A stretch of DNA of 64,000 nt from Enterobacter soli ATCC BAA-2102 (GCF_001654845.1 NZ_LXES01000003.1:124001-188000); one strand, 5' to 3'; shown: positions 40,168 to 49,440, numbered from the stretch's first letter. Translations and numbers: made by a program. Notes: generated from the sequence alone by a model not told the origin.

Positions 40168-40684
40168 CAATCATCTTCTCCACGCGAGCCGTCACCTGTT
40201 CAACAGGATGATTTCGCGAACGGGAACAGGCGTGGGCCGGTTCATCACATATCAGGCAACGGCGCATATTCGCGCCTAACGATACCCGTCCAACATGGCC
40301 GTTTTGGGGGCAAATCACATCCAGATCCCAGAGCCTGCCGAGCGGATGCGTCTGTTCCAGCTCTGCACAGTGGGCTTTCATTTCCGCCGCCTGATGGGCC
40401 ACACACCACAGTGCCTCTGGCCCTGTCGGCAGCCACAAAACCTGACGGTCGAGCACCTGCCAGCGGTTCTCCCACAGCAGTTGATCGCACATCTGGAGCG
40501 CCACGCCCATCGTATTGCGATAACGCAGGCTGTCTTTGATTTCACCCGGCGTGACCAGAGTGAGCGAAATCACCGGTTGTTGATAGTGCGCAAGCCAGTC
40601 AGCCTGGCGTGCTGCGCGACGCTCTTTCGCCGCCAGCAACGCTTCCAGGCTGACACCCGCCTGCACGGGTGTCGCTGTTGTCAT
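40145..40684 (-). CDS. citX: apo-citrate lyase phosphoribosyl-dephospho-CoA transferase
   Basis: A 179-residue transferase that attaches the CitG product to the acyl carrier protein CitD. Recognisable segments are LTLVTPGEIKDS, the HPLGRLWDLDVICP motif near residue 110, and RRCLICDEPAHACSRSRNHP with clustered cysteines. The ATG overlaps the citF stop in ATGA, and the 3' end overlaps citG. Here citX and citG are separate genes, as in E. coli. Confidence 0.95.
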   Translation of the reverse strand: MTTATPVQAGVSLEALLAAKERRAARQADWLAHYQQPVISLTLVTPGEIKDSLRYRNTMGVALQMCDQLLWENRWQVLDRQVLWLPTGPEALWCVAHQAAEMKAHCAELEQTHPLGRLWDLDVICPQNGHVGRVSLGANMRRCLICDEPAHACSRSRNHPVEQVTARVEKMIDDWFARD

Positions 40685-42204
40685 GATGACTCCTTCACCT
40701 GTCTGACGGTGTCGATCACACTGCCGTCGCGGTAGCGGATCACACCCACAATTTTGTCGGTAAATTCAATCGCTTTTGGCACACCTGTCAGCGAGATAGC
40801 CCGCTCGTACAGCGCATCGATATCGACGATTTTCAGCCCGGCCTCAAGCAGACGCTCACGGATCTCCGGGCGCGCCGGGTTGACCGCAATACCGTGGTCA
40901 GTGACTAACACATCGATGCTCTCCCCCGGCGTCAGGCGAGTGGTCACGCGCTTCACCACCGTCGGAATACGGCTACGTAACAGCGGCGCTACCACAATCG
41001 TCAGGTTCGCCGCCGCGGCAACATCGCAGTGCCCGCCAGATGCCCCGCGCATCACCCCGTCAGAGCCGGTGATCACGTTCACGTTAAAATCGACGTCAAT
41101 TTCCAGAGCACTAAGGATGACAACGTCAAGCTGGTCACAACATGCGGCTTTGCTGCCGGGGTTGGCGTAGACGTTGGTGGAAATCTCAACGTGATTCGGG
41201 TTGTGCGCCAGCGATGCCGCCGCCTGCCCGTCAAAACACTGGGTATCAAGCAGCTTTTCAATCAGCCCTTTTTCGTGCAGATCCACCAGGCTGCCGGTGA
41301 TCCCGCCGAGCGCAAAGCGTGCTTTCACGCCGCTGCGTTCCATCTTCTCTTCCATAAAGCGCGTGCAGGCGGTGGCCGCCGCGCCGGAACCGGTCTGCAT
41401 GGAGAAACCCGGTTTGAAATAGCCGGAGTGTTCAATCACATCCGCCGCATAGCGGGCAATCATCAGCTCGCGCGGATTACTGGTCACGCGCGCGGCGCCG
41501 ACGCTGATTTTGGCCGGGTCGCCCACGCTCTCGACCTGCACGATGTAGTCCACCTGATCCTGCACCAGGCTGGCGGGCATATTGGGGAATGGCACCAGCT
41601 CTTCGGCCAGCAGCACCACTTTACGGGCAAAGTGGGCGTCCACCATGGCGTAACCCAGCGAACCGCAGCTCGATTTCCCCTGCGTGCCGTTGGCGTTACC
41701 AAATTCATCGCTGCACGGCACGCCGAGGAACGCAACGTCGATATTCAGCTCCCCGTCCTGCAATAATTTGACGCGTCCACCGTGGGAGTGGATTTGCACC
41801 GGCTCGTCCATCAGCCCGTGAGAGATGGCATCTGCCAGCTTGCCGCGCATCCCGGAGGTGTAAATACGGCTGATCACCCCGCTTTGAATATATTCAATCA
41901 GCGCATCATTACAGGTCATCAGCGAGCTGGAGGCCAGGGTCAGGTTTTTGAAGCCCATCTTCGCCAGCAGGGCCACCACGGTGTTGATCACCCGGTCGCC
42001 TTCGCGAAACGCATGGTGAAACGAAATGGTCATGCCGTCCTGCAAGCCGCTGCGTAACACCGCCTCTTCAACGGATGCGCACAGCTTACGGGTATGCTTC
42101 TCTTCCGGGCTGTTCAGCCACGGCGTCGCGCTATGGGCGGTATCGAAAGGGGCTAACGCCCGCAGATGGGGAAAATTCACATGGAGAAGTTCTGTCTGAT
42201 TCAT
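40681..42204 (-). CDS. citF: citrate lyase alpha subunit (citrate CoA-transferase)
   Basis: A 507-residue subunit that swaps the acetyl group on the lyase acyl carrier protein for citrate, with the 2-thioester carried on CitD. Segments such as GMTISFHHAFREGD and ITGSDGVMRGASGGHCDVA identify CitF. The start at 42204 (MNQTELLHVNFPHLRAL) has AAGGATTACAAA before it; the frame runs upstream into citE without similarity. It forms the CitDEF complex in the cytoplasm. Confidence 0.96.
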   Translation of the reverse strand: MNQTELLHVNFPHLRALAPFDTAHSATPWLNSPEEKHTRKLCASVEEAVLRSGLQDGMTISFHHAFREGDRVINTVVALLAKMGFKNLTLASSSLMTCNDALIEYIQSGVISRIYTSGMRGKLADAISHGLMDEPVQIHSHGGRVKLLQDGELNIDVAFLGVPCSDEFGNANGTQGKSSCGSLGYAMVDAHFARKVVLLAEELVPFPNMPASLVQDQVDYIVQVESVGDPAKISVGAARVTSNPRELMIARYAADVIEHSGYFKPGFSMQTGSGAAATACTRFMEEKMERSGVKARFALGGITGSLVDLHEKGLIEKLLDTQCFDGQAAASLAHNPNHVEISTNVYANPGSKAACCDQLDVVILSALEIDVDFNVNVITGSDGVMRGASGGHCDVAAAANLTIVVAPLLRSRIPTVVKRVTTRLTPGESIDVLVTDHGIAVNPARPEIRERLLEAGLKIVDIDALYERAISLTGVPKAIEFTDKIVGVIRYRDGSVIDTVRQVKESS

Positions 42205-42214
42205 TTTGTAATCC

Positions 42215-43090
42215 TTAACGACGCACGCCGGAGGCCGCCGCGCGTTCCAGCACCATCTGCGCGTGGTTAATAATCGGGGCATCGACCATTTTGCCGTTGA
42301 GCGATACCACGCCCAGGCCGTTACGTTCGCCCTCTTCTGCTGCTTCGATCACCCGTCTGGCGTGATCCACTTCCTGCTGGGTTGGCGCATAGGCATTGTG
42401 CAGCAGGTCAATCTGGCGCGGGTTAATCAGCGATTTGCCGTTGAAACCCATCTTGCGGATCAGTTCCACTTCACGCAGGAACCCGGCTTCGTCGTTTACG
42501 TCTGACCACACCACATCAAAGGCGTCGATGCCCGCGGCGCGCGCCGCATGCAGCACGGCACAACGGGCGTAGAACAGCTCGGTGCCGTCACCGCGCTCGG
42601 TTTGCATGTCCATCACGTAGTCAAAGGCCGCCAGCGCGATACCGATTAAACGCGGGGAGCTGCGGGCAATCGCCACGGCGTTAATGACCCCAATAGCCGA
42701 TTCAATGGCTGCCATCACGCGGGTAGACCCCACTTCACGCCCGCATTCGCGCTCGATGCGCTCCAGGTGGCCTTCAAGTTCAGCAATATCGTCAGGCGTA
42801 TCGGTTTTAGGCAGACGGATCACGTCCACACCGGCATGCACGGCGGCTTCCAGATCCAGCAAGCCAAACGGCGTGCTCAGTGGGTTAATACGCACCACGG
42901 TTTCGATATCCTGATACATCGGGTGTTGTAGCGCGTGGAAGACCAGCAGGCGCGCGGTGTCTTTCTCGCGTAACGCCACCGCATCCTCAAGGTCGAACAT
43001 GATGGAGTCAGGACGGTAGATAAACGCCGTTGAGAGCATGGCGGCATTCGCCCCCGGCAGGAACAGCATACTGCGACGGAGTTTGCTCAT
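42215..43090 (-). CDS. citE: citrate lyase beta subunit (citryl-ACP lyase)
   Basis: A 291-residue HpcH/CitE-family TIM-barrel subunit. It cleaves citryl-ACP to oxaloacetate and acetyl-ACP with magnesium. Visible parts are [15 protein letters not shown] (residues 5-19), [16 protein letters not shown] with acidic metal-site residues, [18 protein letters not shown] with the catalytic Glu, and [14 protein letters not shown]. Its ATG overlaps the citD stop in ATGA. Confidence 0.96.
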   Translation of the reverse strand: MSKLRRSMLFLPGANAAMLSTAFIYRPDSIMFDLEDAVALREKDTARLLVFHALQHPMYQDIETVVRINPLSTPFGLLDLEAAVHAGVDVIRLPKTDTPDDIAELEGHLERIERECGREVGSTRVMAAIESAIGVINAVAIARSSPRLIGIALAAFDYVMDMQTERGDGTELFYARCAVLHAARAAGIDAFDVVWSDVNDEAGFLREVELIRKMGFNGKSLINPRQIDLLHNAYAPTQQEVDHARRVIEAAEEGERNGLGVVSLNGKMVDAPIINHAQMVLERAAASGVRR

Positions 43091-43380
43091 TTCAGCGCTC
43101 CCCAGTTGATGGTTTGTTCTTCTGCGGCGCGCATAATCGCGCTTTGCAGACGGGCGCGGATCACACAGTCCAGCGCCCCTTTATCTTCAACAATGATCAA
43201 TCCCTGCTGCACGTTCATCGCGCGTAATGTCTCATCGACGACCTGGCGGATCTGTTCGCCAAACTGCTTGATCACTTCACTGTGGATGACAATCTCCAGC
43301 TCGCCGTGAGCGGGAGCGATTTTCACCATCAGGTCGCTGGACTCCTGCGTTCCGGCCAGCGCCTCCCTTACAATTTTCAT
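43087..43380 (-). CDS. citD: citrate lyase acyl carrier protein (gamma subunit)
   Basis: A 97-residue carrier protein. Ser14 in [19 protein letters not shown] is the expected attachment site for phosphoribosyl-dephospho-CoA. The start at 43380 gives the E. coli length (98). It lies 16 bases after citC and overlaps citE by 4 bases. Confidence 0.96.
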   Translation of the reverse strand: MKIVREALAGTQESSDLMVKIAPAHGELEIVIHSEVIKQFGEQIRQVVDETLRAMNVQQGLIIVEDKGALDCVIRARLQSAIMRAAEEQTINWGALK

Positions 43381-43396
43381 GATAAATTCCTGAGAG

Positions 43397-44422
43397 TTAT
43401 GCGACTTCCGCGCGCGCACTGTAGTGCGCTTCGAGATGCGCGAAAGTGGATTCCGGGACAATCTCCCGGATCCGGGTAAACTGCTGTGTCTTGAGTAAAC
43501 GGCGTACTTCTGAGGCTGAAATGGCGTTGCCGGTGGCTTTTATGCGCGGCATTTCCACCACTTCGATGCGGGAAGAAAGCAGCGCGTGTAGCGTCTGGTT
43601 GTACTGACGGGTGATATCGCAAAACGGCTCTGAACCGATAAACCGGTGGGTGATCCCCAGGGCAGGTGCAATGTGATCCCGGAAGATCAACACATCGATT
43701 TCACTCCATGCCTGCTGCACTTTGCCGGTATCTTTCAGGAAATAGGCCGGGAAGGTCGCACGAGAGATGATGTACTGCGAGCCTTCATGCACAATCACGT
43801 TTGGCAGATGCGCCACACCTGCACGCACCATATCCAGACGTGCGCTGAACGGGAAGAATGACGCGTCTTCGCGCACCACAAACAGATGTAACACATCACA
43901 CTGCTGCGCGGCCTGCTCCACCAGATGACGGTGGCCAAGCGTGAACGGGTTAGCGTTCATCACAATCGCCCCCACCTTCTCGCCACACTTGCGCTTAGCG
44001 CTAAGCGCACGGCAGTAACGCTCAATACCCTGCGGCGTGTTCTCCATTAACACGGCGTTGTTACCGCTCTGGGCAATGGGCCAGAAGCCACTGCGGGAAA
44101 AGCGCTCTTTATTGCACGGACGCGTGCACAGAAAGAGATGAAAGTGACCGCGTGCCAGCGCCGCGTTCTCCACTTCTGCCAGTAACCGCGCGCTTAAGTT
44201 CTCGCCACGAAGCTGCTCGTTTACCGCCACGCATTTGATGACGTTACCGGCAAGGCCTGCACAACCCACCAGCTGCATTCCGGCCCAGGCCTCAACGAAC
44301 AGCGTAATGTCGTTGTCCAGGCCAAGACCGCTGTCTGCCAGTAAATAACGGATCTGGCTTAAGCGTTCCGGGTGTTTCGCTACGTCTGTCAGACGAAAAT
44401 CGATAGTGGGTTGCGATTGCAT
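43397..44422 (-). CDS. citC: citrate lyase ligase
   Basis: A 341-residue enzyme that activates citrate lyase by ATP-dependent acetylation of the thiol of its prosthetic group. The N-terminal GNAT-like domain (about 1-125) is followed by a nucleotidyltransferase domain with the HxGH-type VMNANPFTLGHRHLVEQAA motif near residue 160 and the ISASEVRRLLK signature near residue 308. It lies 13 bases after the FAH-family gene in the same operon. Confidence 0.95.
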   Translation of the reverse strand: MQSQPTIDFRLTDVAKHPERLSQIRYLLADSGLGLDNDITLFVEAWAGMQLVGCAGLAGNVIKCVAVNEQLRGENLSARLLAEVENAALARGHFHLFLCTRPCNKERFSRSGFWPIAQSGNNAVLMENTPQGIERYCRALSAKRKCGEKVGAIVMNANPFTLGHRHLVEQAAQQCDVLHLFVVREDASFFPFSARLDMVRAGVAHLPNVIVHEGSQYIISRATFPAYFLKDTGKVQQAWSEIDVLIFRDHIAPALGITHRFIGSEPFCDITRQYNQTLHALLSSRIEVVEMPRIKATGNAISASEVRRLLKTQQFTRIREIVPESTFAHLEAHYSARAEVA

Positions 44423-44435
44423 ACTGCCGCCTTAC

Positions 44436-45299
44436 TTAATGTGCTGCCGCAAGCGTGGTTGCTGGCGCTTCCATGATCACGTTACTCAGATGGCCGATAT
44501 GTTCGATCTCCACCTCAATGCGATCCCCCTCTTTCATAAACAGCGGTGGGTTGCGCTTTTTACCTACGCCACCCGGTGAACCGGTGATGATCACATCGCC
44601 CGGGCTCAGTCGGGTGAAGGTGCTGATGTACTCGATCAGTTCCGCGACCTTGTGGATCATGCTGCTGGTGTTGTCTTCCTGCACCATGCGGCCATTCAGC
44701 CAGGTGCGGATCGCTAACTGGTGCGGGTCCGGGATTTCATCCGCCGTGGCCATCCACGGACCGAACGCTCCGGTCTGACGCCAGTTCTTCCCGGCGGTAA
44801 ACCAGGTGTGCTGCCAGTCGCGGGCTGAACCGTCCATGTAGCAGCTGTAACCAGCCACGTGGCGCAGGGCATCGTCGCGGCTGATGTTCTCTCCACCTTT
44901 GCCGATGATCACCGCCAGCTCGCCTTCATAATCGAACTCGCTGGAGTGGCGTGGTTTCAGCACCGGCTCGTTGTGGCCGGTCTGGGAATCCGGGAAGCGG
45001 ACAAACAGCGTTGGCGCCGGGTTGTGCTGGTCGAACTCCTTGCGCTTGTCGGCATAGTTCATGCCCACACAGAGGATTTTTTCCGGCTGCTCAATCACCG
45101 GTAAAAAGGTGATGGCGCTCATCGGCACATCCACAGCATCGTTGAGATAACGGGTGGCCTGTGCCAGCCCGTTGCCCTGCAGCAGTGCTTTGAGGTCGCT
45201 GTAGCGGTCGCCCAGACGGCGACCTAAATCAATCACACCTTCGGCCTGCACGATGCCGTAGCTGCGTTTACCCTGGTATAAAAAGCTTGCGAGTTTCAT
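44436..45299 (-). CDS. fumarylacetoacetate-hydrolase-family enzyme in the citrate operon
   Basis: A 287-residue FAH-domain protein. An N-terminal extension (1-72) precedes the catalytic fold. Likely metal ligands are Glu125 and Glu127 in FDYEGELAVIIGKG and Asp156 in CYMDGSARDWQ; the lid Lys171 lies in FTAGKNW, and ITGSPGGVGKKRNPP is the family loop. It sits second in the operon, 17 bases after the transporter and 13 before citC. Family members act as acylpyruvate hydrolases, isomerases or oxaloacetate decarboxylases (FAHD1). No oadGAB genes are seen in the window, so oxaloacetate decarboxylation is an attractive but unproven role. It is not part of the K-12 cit operon. Confidence 0.85.
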   Translation of the reverse strand: MKLASFLYQGKRSYGIVQAEGVIDLGRRLGDRYSDLKALLQGNGLAQATRYLNDAVDVPMSAITFLPVIEQPEKILCVGMNYADKRKEFDQHNPAPTLFVRFPDSQTGHNEPVLKPRHSSEFDYEGELAVIIGKGGENISRDDALRHVAGYSCYMDGSARDWQHTWFTAGKNWRQTGAFGPWMATADEIPDPHQLAIRTWLNGRMVQEDNTSSMIHKVAELIEYISTFTRLSPGDVIITGSPGGVGKKRNPPLFMKEGDRIEVEIEHIGHLSNVIMEAPATTLAAAH

Positions 45300-45316
45300 T
45301 GTTCTTTCCTGAAAAC

Positions 45317-46678
45317 TTAAACGAGGAAGTTGCCCAGAATCAGCAGTGAGACGGAGACGTTAATCGCACCGCCAATACGGGTAGCAATCTGAGCGAATGG
45401 CATCAGGCTCATGCGGTTGCCTGCGGTCAGGATCGCTACGTCACCGGTACCGCCCTGGCCGCTCTGGCAGCAAGAGACGATGGCGACATCAATCGGGTGC
45501 ATCCCAATCTTTTTACCGACGAAGAAGCCGGTTGCGACCAGCGCAGAGACGGTGCTCACAATCACCAGCAGGTTGCTGATGGTGAACGCAGCCACCAGTT
45601 CGTGCCACGGGGTGATAGCCACACCGACGGCAAAGAGGATTGGATAGGTCACAGAGGTCTGGAAGAATTTGTACACCACCTGAGAGCCTTCAAGCAGACG
45701 CGGGGACGCGCCGTTGCAGAGCTTCACCAGTACCGCCATAAACAACATGCCAACCGGCGCAGGCAGGCCAATCAGCTTGTGGCCGAGCATCCCGAGCATG
45801 TACAGCAGTACCGCCAGCAGCGCGCCAGAGGCAATTGTGGTGACATCGGCTTTGCCAGAGAACGCAGGCTGAGTCACGGTTGCATCGGCATTGGCGCGGT
45901 TTGGCATCAGCTGGCCTTCACCGGTCAGATGCGGGTAGCGTTTACCGAGTTGGTTCAGGCAGCCAGAGATAATGATTGCCGTCAGACCACCGAGCATCAC
46001 CATCGGCAGCACGCGGCCGAGCGCAACGCCCTGGTCCATATGCAGCAAGGTGGCATAACCAATCGAGAGTGGAATAGCCCCTTCGCCTACGCCGCCCGCC
46101 ATGATTGGCAGAATAATGAAGAAGAAGATCTGGAACGGCTCAAGACCCAGCGCCAGGCCAACGCCCATCCCGACAATCATGCCGACGATTTCACCGCACA
46201 GCATCGGGAAGAAGATGCGCAGGAAGCCCTGGATCAGCACCGTGCGGTTCATACTCATGATGCTGCCGACAATAATGCAGCAGATGTAGAGATAGAGAAT
46301 GTTGGTAGATTTGTAGAACTTGGTTGTGGATTCGACCACCACATCCGGCAGCAGACCATAATAGACCAGCGCAGACGGGATAAAGGTGGCGCAAATCGCC
46401 GCCGCACCGAGCTTGCCGATAATCGGCAGGCGTTTGCCAAATTCACCGCAGGCAAAGCCGAAAAACGCCAGTGTCGCCACCATCACCACGATGTCGCTTG
46501 GCAGTTTTCCGCCCAGACAGTCAATGGCAATCAGCGCGCCCGCCAGGATAAACAGCGGCAGAGGAATAATCCCGACTTTCCAGGTATCCATAATATGCCA
46601 CCAGCGCTCCTTGAGCGATGGCCGCTGAATATCAATCGGGTCGTGGGTAACAGAGAAAGAGTCGTCAGTTGTGCTCAT
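45317..46678 (-). CDS. 2-hydroxycarboxylate transporter (CitS/CitW type)
   Basis: A 453-residue inner-membrane carrier of the 2-HCT family with about 11 membrane segments. The two re-entrant loop motifs are visible as IMAGGVGEGAIPLSIGYA (near residue 190) and QSGQGGTGDVAILTAGNRM (near 410). Relatives are the sodium-citrate symporter CitS, CitP and MleP, and CitW-type citrate/acetate exchangers. The motifs do not by themselves fix the substrate, but position at the head of a citrate lyase operon implies citrate. Divergent from the two-component genes. It differs from E. coli, which uses the unrelated CitT. Confidence 0.92.
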   Translation of the reverse strand: MSTTDDSFSVTHDPIDIQRPSLKERWWHIMDTWKVGIIPLPLFILAGALIAIDCLGGKLPSDIVVMVATLAFFGFACGEFGKRLPIIGKLGAAAICATFIPSALVYYGLLPDVVVESTTKFYKSTNILYLYICCIIVGSIMSMNRTVLIQGFLRIFFPMLCGEIVGMIVGMGVGLALGLEPFQIFFFIILPIMAGGVGEGAIPLSIGYATLLHMDQGVALGRVLPMVMLGGLTAIIISGCLNQLGKRYPHLTGEGQLMPNRANADATVTQPAFSGKADVTTIASGALLAVLLYMLGMLGHKLIGLPAPVGMLFMAVLVKLCNGASPRLLEGSQVVYKFFQTSVTYPILFAVGVAITPWHELVAAFTISNLLVIVSTVSALVATGFFVGKKIGMHPIDVAIVSCCQSGQGGTGDVAILTAGNRMSLMPFAQIATRIGGAINVSVSLLILGNFLV

Positions 46679-47023
46679 AATAAGCCCCTTGGTTATTTTG
46701 TGCGTTCAGCTTAAAGTCACAAAGGCTTACTTTATGTGAGGAATGACATATTAAAACCGAAGTTTTAATGGCAGCTATGGTTTTAATGGTTTCTTTTATT
46801 TAGTGTGATTTATGCCTTATTAATCGCCGTGGTTTTTATGGTTTCTTTTCTAAATTGAACAAACAAATAACATTTATGAATTTCGTTTCAGGGCGATAAT
46901 GCTTTCAGATAAATCTTTTACAGGCCGTGCTGTGCAAGGGATCACAAGTTTTCGGCAAACCGGGGGCTGGCGCGAGAAAAGATGATATATTGGCGCTTCT
47001 CATTGATACCCTGCGTGATAGTT
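46679..47023. promoter_or_regulatory. divergent promoter region of the citrate operon and citAB
   Basis: A 345-base AT-rich gap between the transporter and the sensor kinase. It contains GTTTTAATGG at 46762 and 46780 and GTTTTTATGG at 46832, embedded in two 26-base direct repeats (46778-46803 and 46830-46855) whose starts are 52 bases apart, about five helical turns. They are probable CitB-type response regulator sites. TGTGA at 46804 is a lone CRP half-site. I see no open frame. Confidence 0.6.
46778..46855. repeat. direct repeats in the citrate promoter region
   Basis: TGGTTTTAATGGTTTCTTTT (46778) and TGGTTTTTATGGTTTCTTTT (46830), each followed by an AT-rich tail; they match at 19 of the first 20 positions. 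Confidence 0.85.
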
Positions 47024-48661
47024 ATGAAAGTATCGTTTCAGATTAAGCTGTTTATTTCGCTGGTGGCCTTTTTCTCAGTGCTATTTACTTTACTGGGGGG
47101 ATATTATTATGTCGATGTTGGCAGACAGCTTTATCAGGAAATGAGTGCGCGCGCTAAAATACAAGCAGAAGAAATTGCGCTTATTCCGACTTTACGCAAA
47201 GAAGTCGAACAAAAAGATATCAAGTCAATCCATGACTTTATGCAAAAAATAGCCGCCCACAGTGATGCCAGTTTTATTGTGATTGGCGATAACAAAGGGC
47301 AGCATCTGTTCCATTCCGTGTTTGCTGACCGGGTAGGTACAACGCTTGTCGGCGGCGATAACGAAGAAGTGCTGCAGGGGAAAAGCACCACCACCATTCG
47401 CAAAGGCGGGCTGGGCATTTCTCTGCGCAGCAAAGCGCCCATCTTTAACGATGCCGGTCAGGTGGTGGGGATTGTTTCGGTGGGGTATCTCACCAGCTAT
47501 CTCGACACCATTACCGTGAATAAGGTCGTCAATATTCTGATTGCCGCAGTACTGCTGCTTATCGCCCTGTTTATCTTCTCGTGGTTTTTCACCCGCAGTA
47601 TAAAGAAGCAGATCTTCTCCCTCGAGCCACGCGAAATCGGCCTGCTGGTGCGCCAGCAAAAAGCGATGATGGAATCTATTTATGAAGGGGTGATCGCCAT
47701 TGATGACGACCTGCGCATTGAAGTGATCAACCAGGCGGCCAGAAAGTTGCTGGGGTTAAGCCAGCCCGCACGTGAACTGCGCGGCCAGCTGATTAGCCAG
47801 GTTATCGATCCTGTTCCCTTCTTCGCCCCACAAACCATGCTGGCGAAAGACACCCACGATGAGATCTGCCGCTTTAACGATCTCACCGTAATCGCCAGCC
47901 GGGTCCGCATCATGCTGGAAAATTCGCTTCAGGGATGGGTGATCACCTTCCGCGATCGCAATGAGATAGACACCCTGAGCGCCCAGCTCAGCCAGGTAAA
48001 ACGCTATGTCGATAACCTGCGCATTATGCGCCATGAGCAACTTAACCGCATGACCACGCTCTCAGGCCTGCTGCATATGGGCCGTTATGAAGAAGCCATT
48101 GGCTACATTCAGGCGCAATCGGAACACGCTCAGGAGCTGCTGGACTTTATTTCATCCCGCTTTAGCTCACCCACGCTGTGCGGCCTGCTGCTGGGCAAAA
48201 CGGCCCGCGCGCGTGAAAAAGGGGTCGAGCTGAATTTCGATCCGACCTGTAGGATGGACACCGTGTTCCAGCCCCTGCACGAAGCCGAGCTGATCTCAAT
48301 CATTGGTAATTTGCTGGATAACGCCATCGAAGCAACGCAACGTTCTGCGCTGCCACACGCACCGGTGGAGGTGTTGATCAAACTGAATGAACAGGAACTG
48401 ATCATTGAAGTTGCCGATCAGGGTGTGGGTATCACACCGGAGATCCGCGAGCGGATTTTTGAGCGCGGCATCACCACCAAAACACGCGGCGATCATGGTA
48501 TTGGCCTGTACCTGATCGAAAGCTATGTCACGCAGGCTGGCGGCTCGATAGAAGTTGCCGATAACATGCCGCGTGGCGCAATTTTCTCATTGTTTATTCC
48601 CGCCACGGGAGCCGCCCGGCGTTCCGTACAGGAACTGGAAGATACCGATTATGCAACATGA
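47024..48661 (+). CDS. citA: citrate-type sensor histidine kinase (CitA family)
   Basis: A 545-residue kinase. The first membrane segment is at about residues 7-29, then a periplasmic sCACHE/PAS sensor (about 30-160, with FIVIGDNKGQHLFHS and GLGISLRSKAPIF typical of CitA/DcuS), a second segment near 165-190, a cytoplasmic PAS domain, and the kinase core. The phosphoacceptor His lies in MRHEQLNRMTTLSGLLHMG, the N box is GNLLDNAIEA, and DQGVGI and HGIGLYLI form the ATP lid. The ATG at 47024 places the membrane segment normally; a start at 46982 would add 14 residues. The 3' end overlaps the regulator by 11 bases. The symbol is by family and context. Confidence 0.88.
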   Translation: MKVSFQIKLFISLVAFFSVLFTLLGGYYYVDVGRQLYQEMSARAKIQAEEIALIPTLRKEVEQKDIKSIHDFMQKIAAHSDASFIVIGDNKGQHLFHSVFADRVGTTLVGGDNEEVLQGKSTTTIRKGGLGISLRSKAPIFNDAGQVVGIVSVGYLTSYLDTITVNKVVNILIAAVLLLIALFIFSWFFTRSIKKQIFSLEPREIGLLVRQQKAMMESIYEGVIAIDDDLRIEVINQAARKLLGLSQPARELRGQLISQVIDPVPFFAPQTMLAKDTHDEICRFNDLTVIASRVRIMLENSLQGWVITFRDRNEIDTLSAQLSQVKRYVDNLRIMRHEQLNRMTTLSGLLHMGRYEEAIGYIQAQSEHAQELLDFISSRFSSPTLCGLLLGKTARAREKGVELNFDPTCRMDTVFQPLHEAELISIIGNLLDNAIEATQRSALPHAPVEVLIKLNEQELIIEVADQGVGITPEIRERIFERGITTKTRGDHGIGLYLIESYVTQAGGSIEVADNMPRGAIFSLFIPATGAARRSVQELEDTDYAT

Positions 48662-49343
48662 ACTTATCGACGTACTGATTGTTGAAGACGAGAGCGCGCT
48701 GGCACAACTCCACGCCGAGCTAATCAGCAAACACCCGCGCCTGCGTCTGGTGGGTATTGCATCGTCCCTGGCTGACGCGCAAATGCAGCTCGAAAGCAAA
48801 CAGCCGCAGCTGATGCTGCTGGATAACTATCTGCCCGATGGCAAAGGGATCACGCTTATCAGCAACCCGATGCTGACCCGCGCCAACTGCTCGGTAATTT
48901 TCATCACAGCCGCAAGCGACATGGACACGTGCAGCCAGGCTATTCGCAATGGCGCGTTTGATTACATTCTAAAACCTGTCTCCTGGAAAAGGCTCAGCCA
49001 GTCGCTTGAACGCTTTGTGCAGTTCGCCGAACAGCAGCGGGTCTGGAAGATTGTCGATCAGCAGAACGTTGATTCGCTGTATCAGCTCCAGGCCAAAAAC
49101 TATCGCCAGGATAATGGCAGTAAAGGCATTGAAGAGAACACGCTGGCGCTGGTGCAGACCCTGTTTAACCAAAAATCAGCCCACTTTTTTTCCGTTGACG
49201 AGGTGGTGACCGAGACGGGATTGAGTAAAACGACAACCCGGCGCTATCTGGAGCACTGCGTGGAAGCGGGGTTTTTGAGTGTGGAAATGTTATACGGGAA
49301 AATTGGGCATCCGAGGAGGATGTACAAGCGTAGTACGGCTTAA
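48651..49343 (+). CDS. citB: citrate-type response regulator (CitB family)
   Basis: A 230-residue response regulator. In the receiver domain (1-120) the acidic pair Glu12-Asp13, phosphoacceptor Asp58 in LMLLDNYLPDGKG and Lys in FDYILKPVSWKRL are visible. The C-terminal part carries a helix-turn-helix (VDEVVTETGLSKTTTRRYLEHC) of the CitB/DcuR type. The start overlaps the kinase stop by 11 bases, so the two are coupled. It probably activates the divergent citrate operon through the repeats near 46.8 kb. The symbol is by family and context. Confidence 0.88.
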   Translation: MQHELIDVLIVEDESALAQLHAELISKHPRLRLVGIASSLADAQMQLESKQPQLMLLDNYLPDGKGITLISNPMLTRANCSVIFITAASDMDTCSQAIRNGAFDYILKPVSWKRLSQSLERFVQFAEQQRVWKIVDQQNVDSLYQLQAKNYRQDNGSKGIEENTLALVQTLFNQKSAHFFSVDEVVTETGLSKTTTRRYLEHCVEAGFLSVEMLYGKIGHPRRMYKRSTA

Positions 49344-49344
49344 C

Positions 49345-49440
49345 TCCCCTCACCCCGGCCCTCTCCCCAAGGGGCGAGGGTGAAAAGACGGCCCCGTGCA
49401 ATCCCCTCTCCCCTTTGGGGAGAGGGTTAGGGTGAGGGGT
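49345..49440. repeat. facing pair of CCCTCACCC repeats between citB and speC
   Basis: CCCCTCACCCCGGCCCTCTCCCC with GGGGCGAGGG at 49345-49380, and inverted CCCCTCTCCCC...GGGGAGAGGG-TTAGGGTGAGGGG at 49402-49440. The pair fills the gap between two convergent stops and marks the right edge of the citrate cluster. Confidence 0.82.

Noticed and set aside
45497..46714. A 405-codon open frame on the plus strand over the citrate transporter gene
   Set aside because: It is antisense to a protein with clear 2-HCT motifs, its translation is low-complexity (His, Gln, Arg rich) and it has no family similarity. It reflects GC-rich third positions.
46982..47023. Upstream ATG start for the sensor kinase
   Set aside because: It adds 14 residues before the membrane segment without family support; it remains possible.
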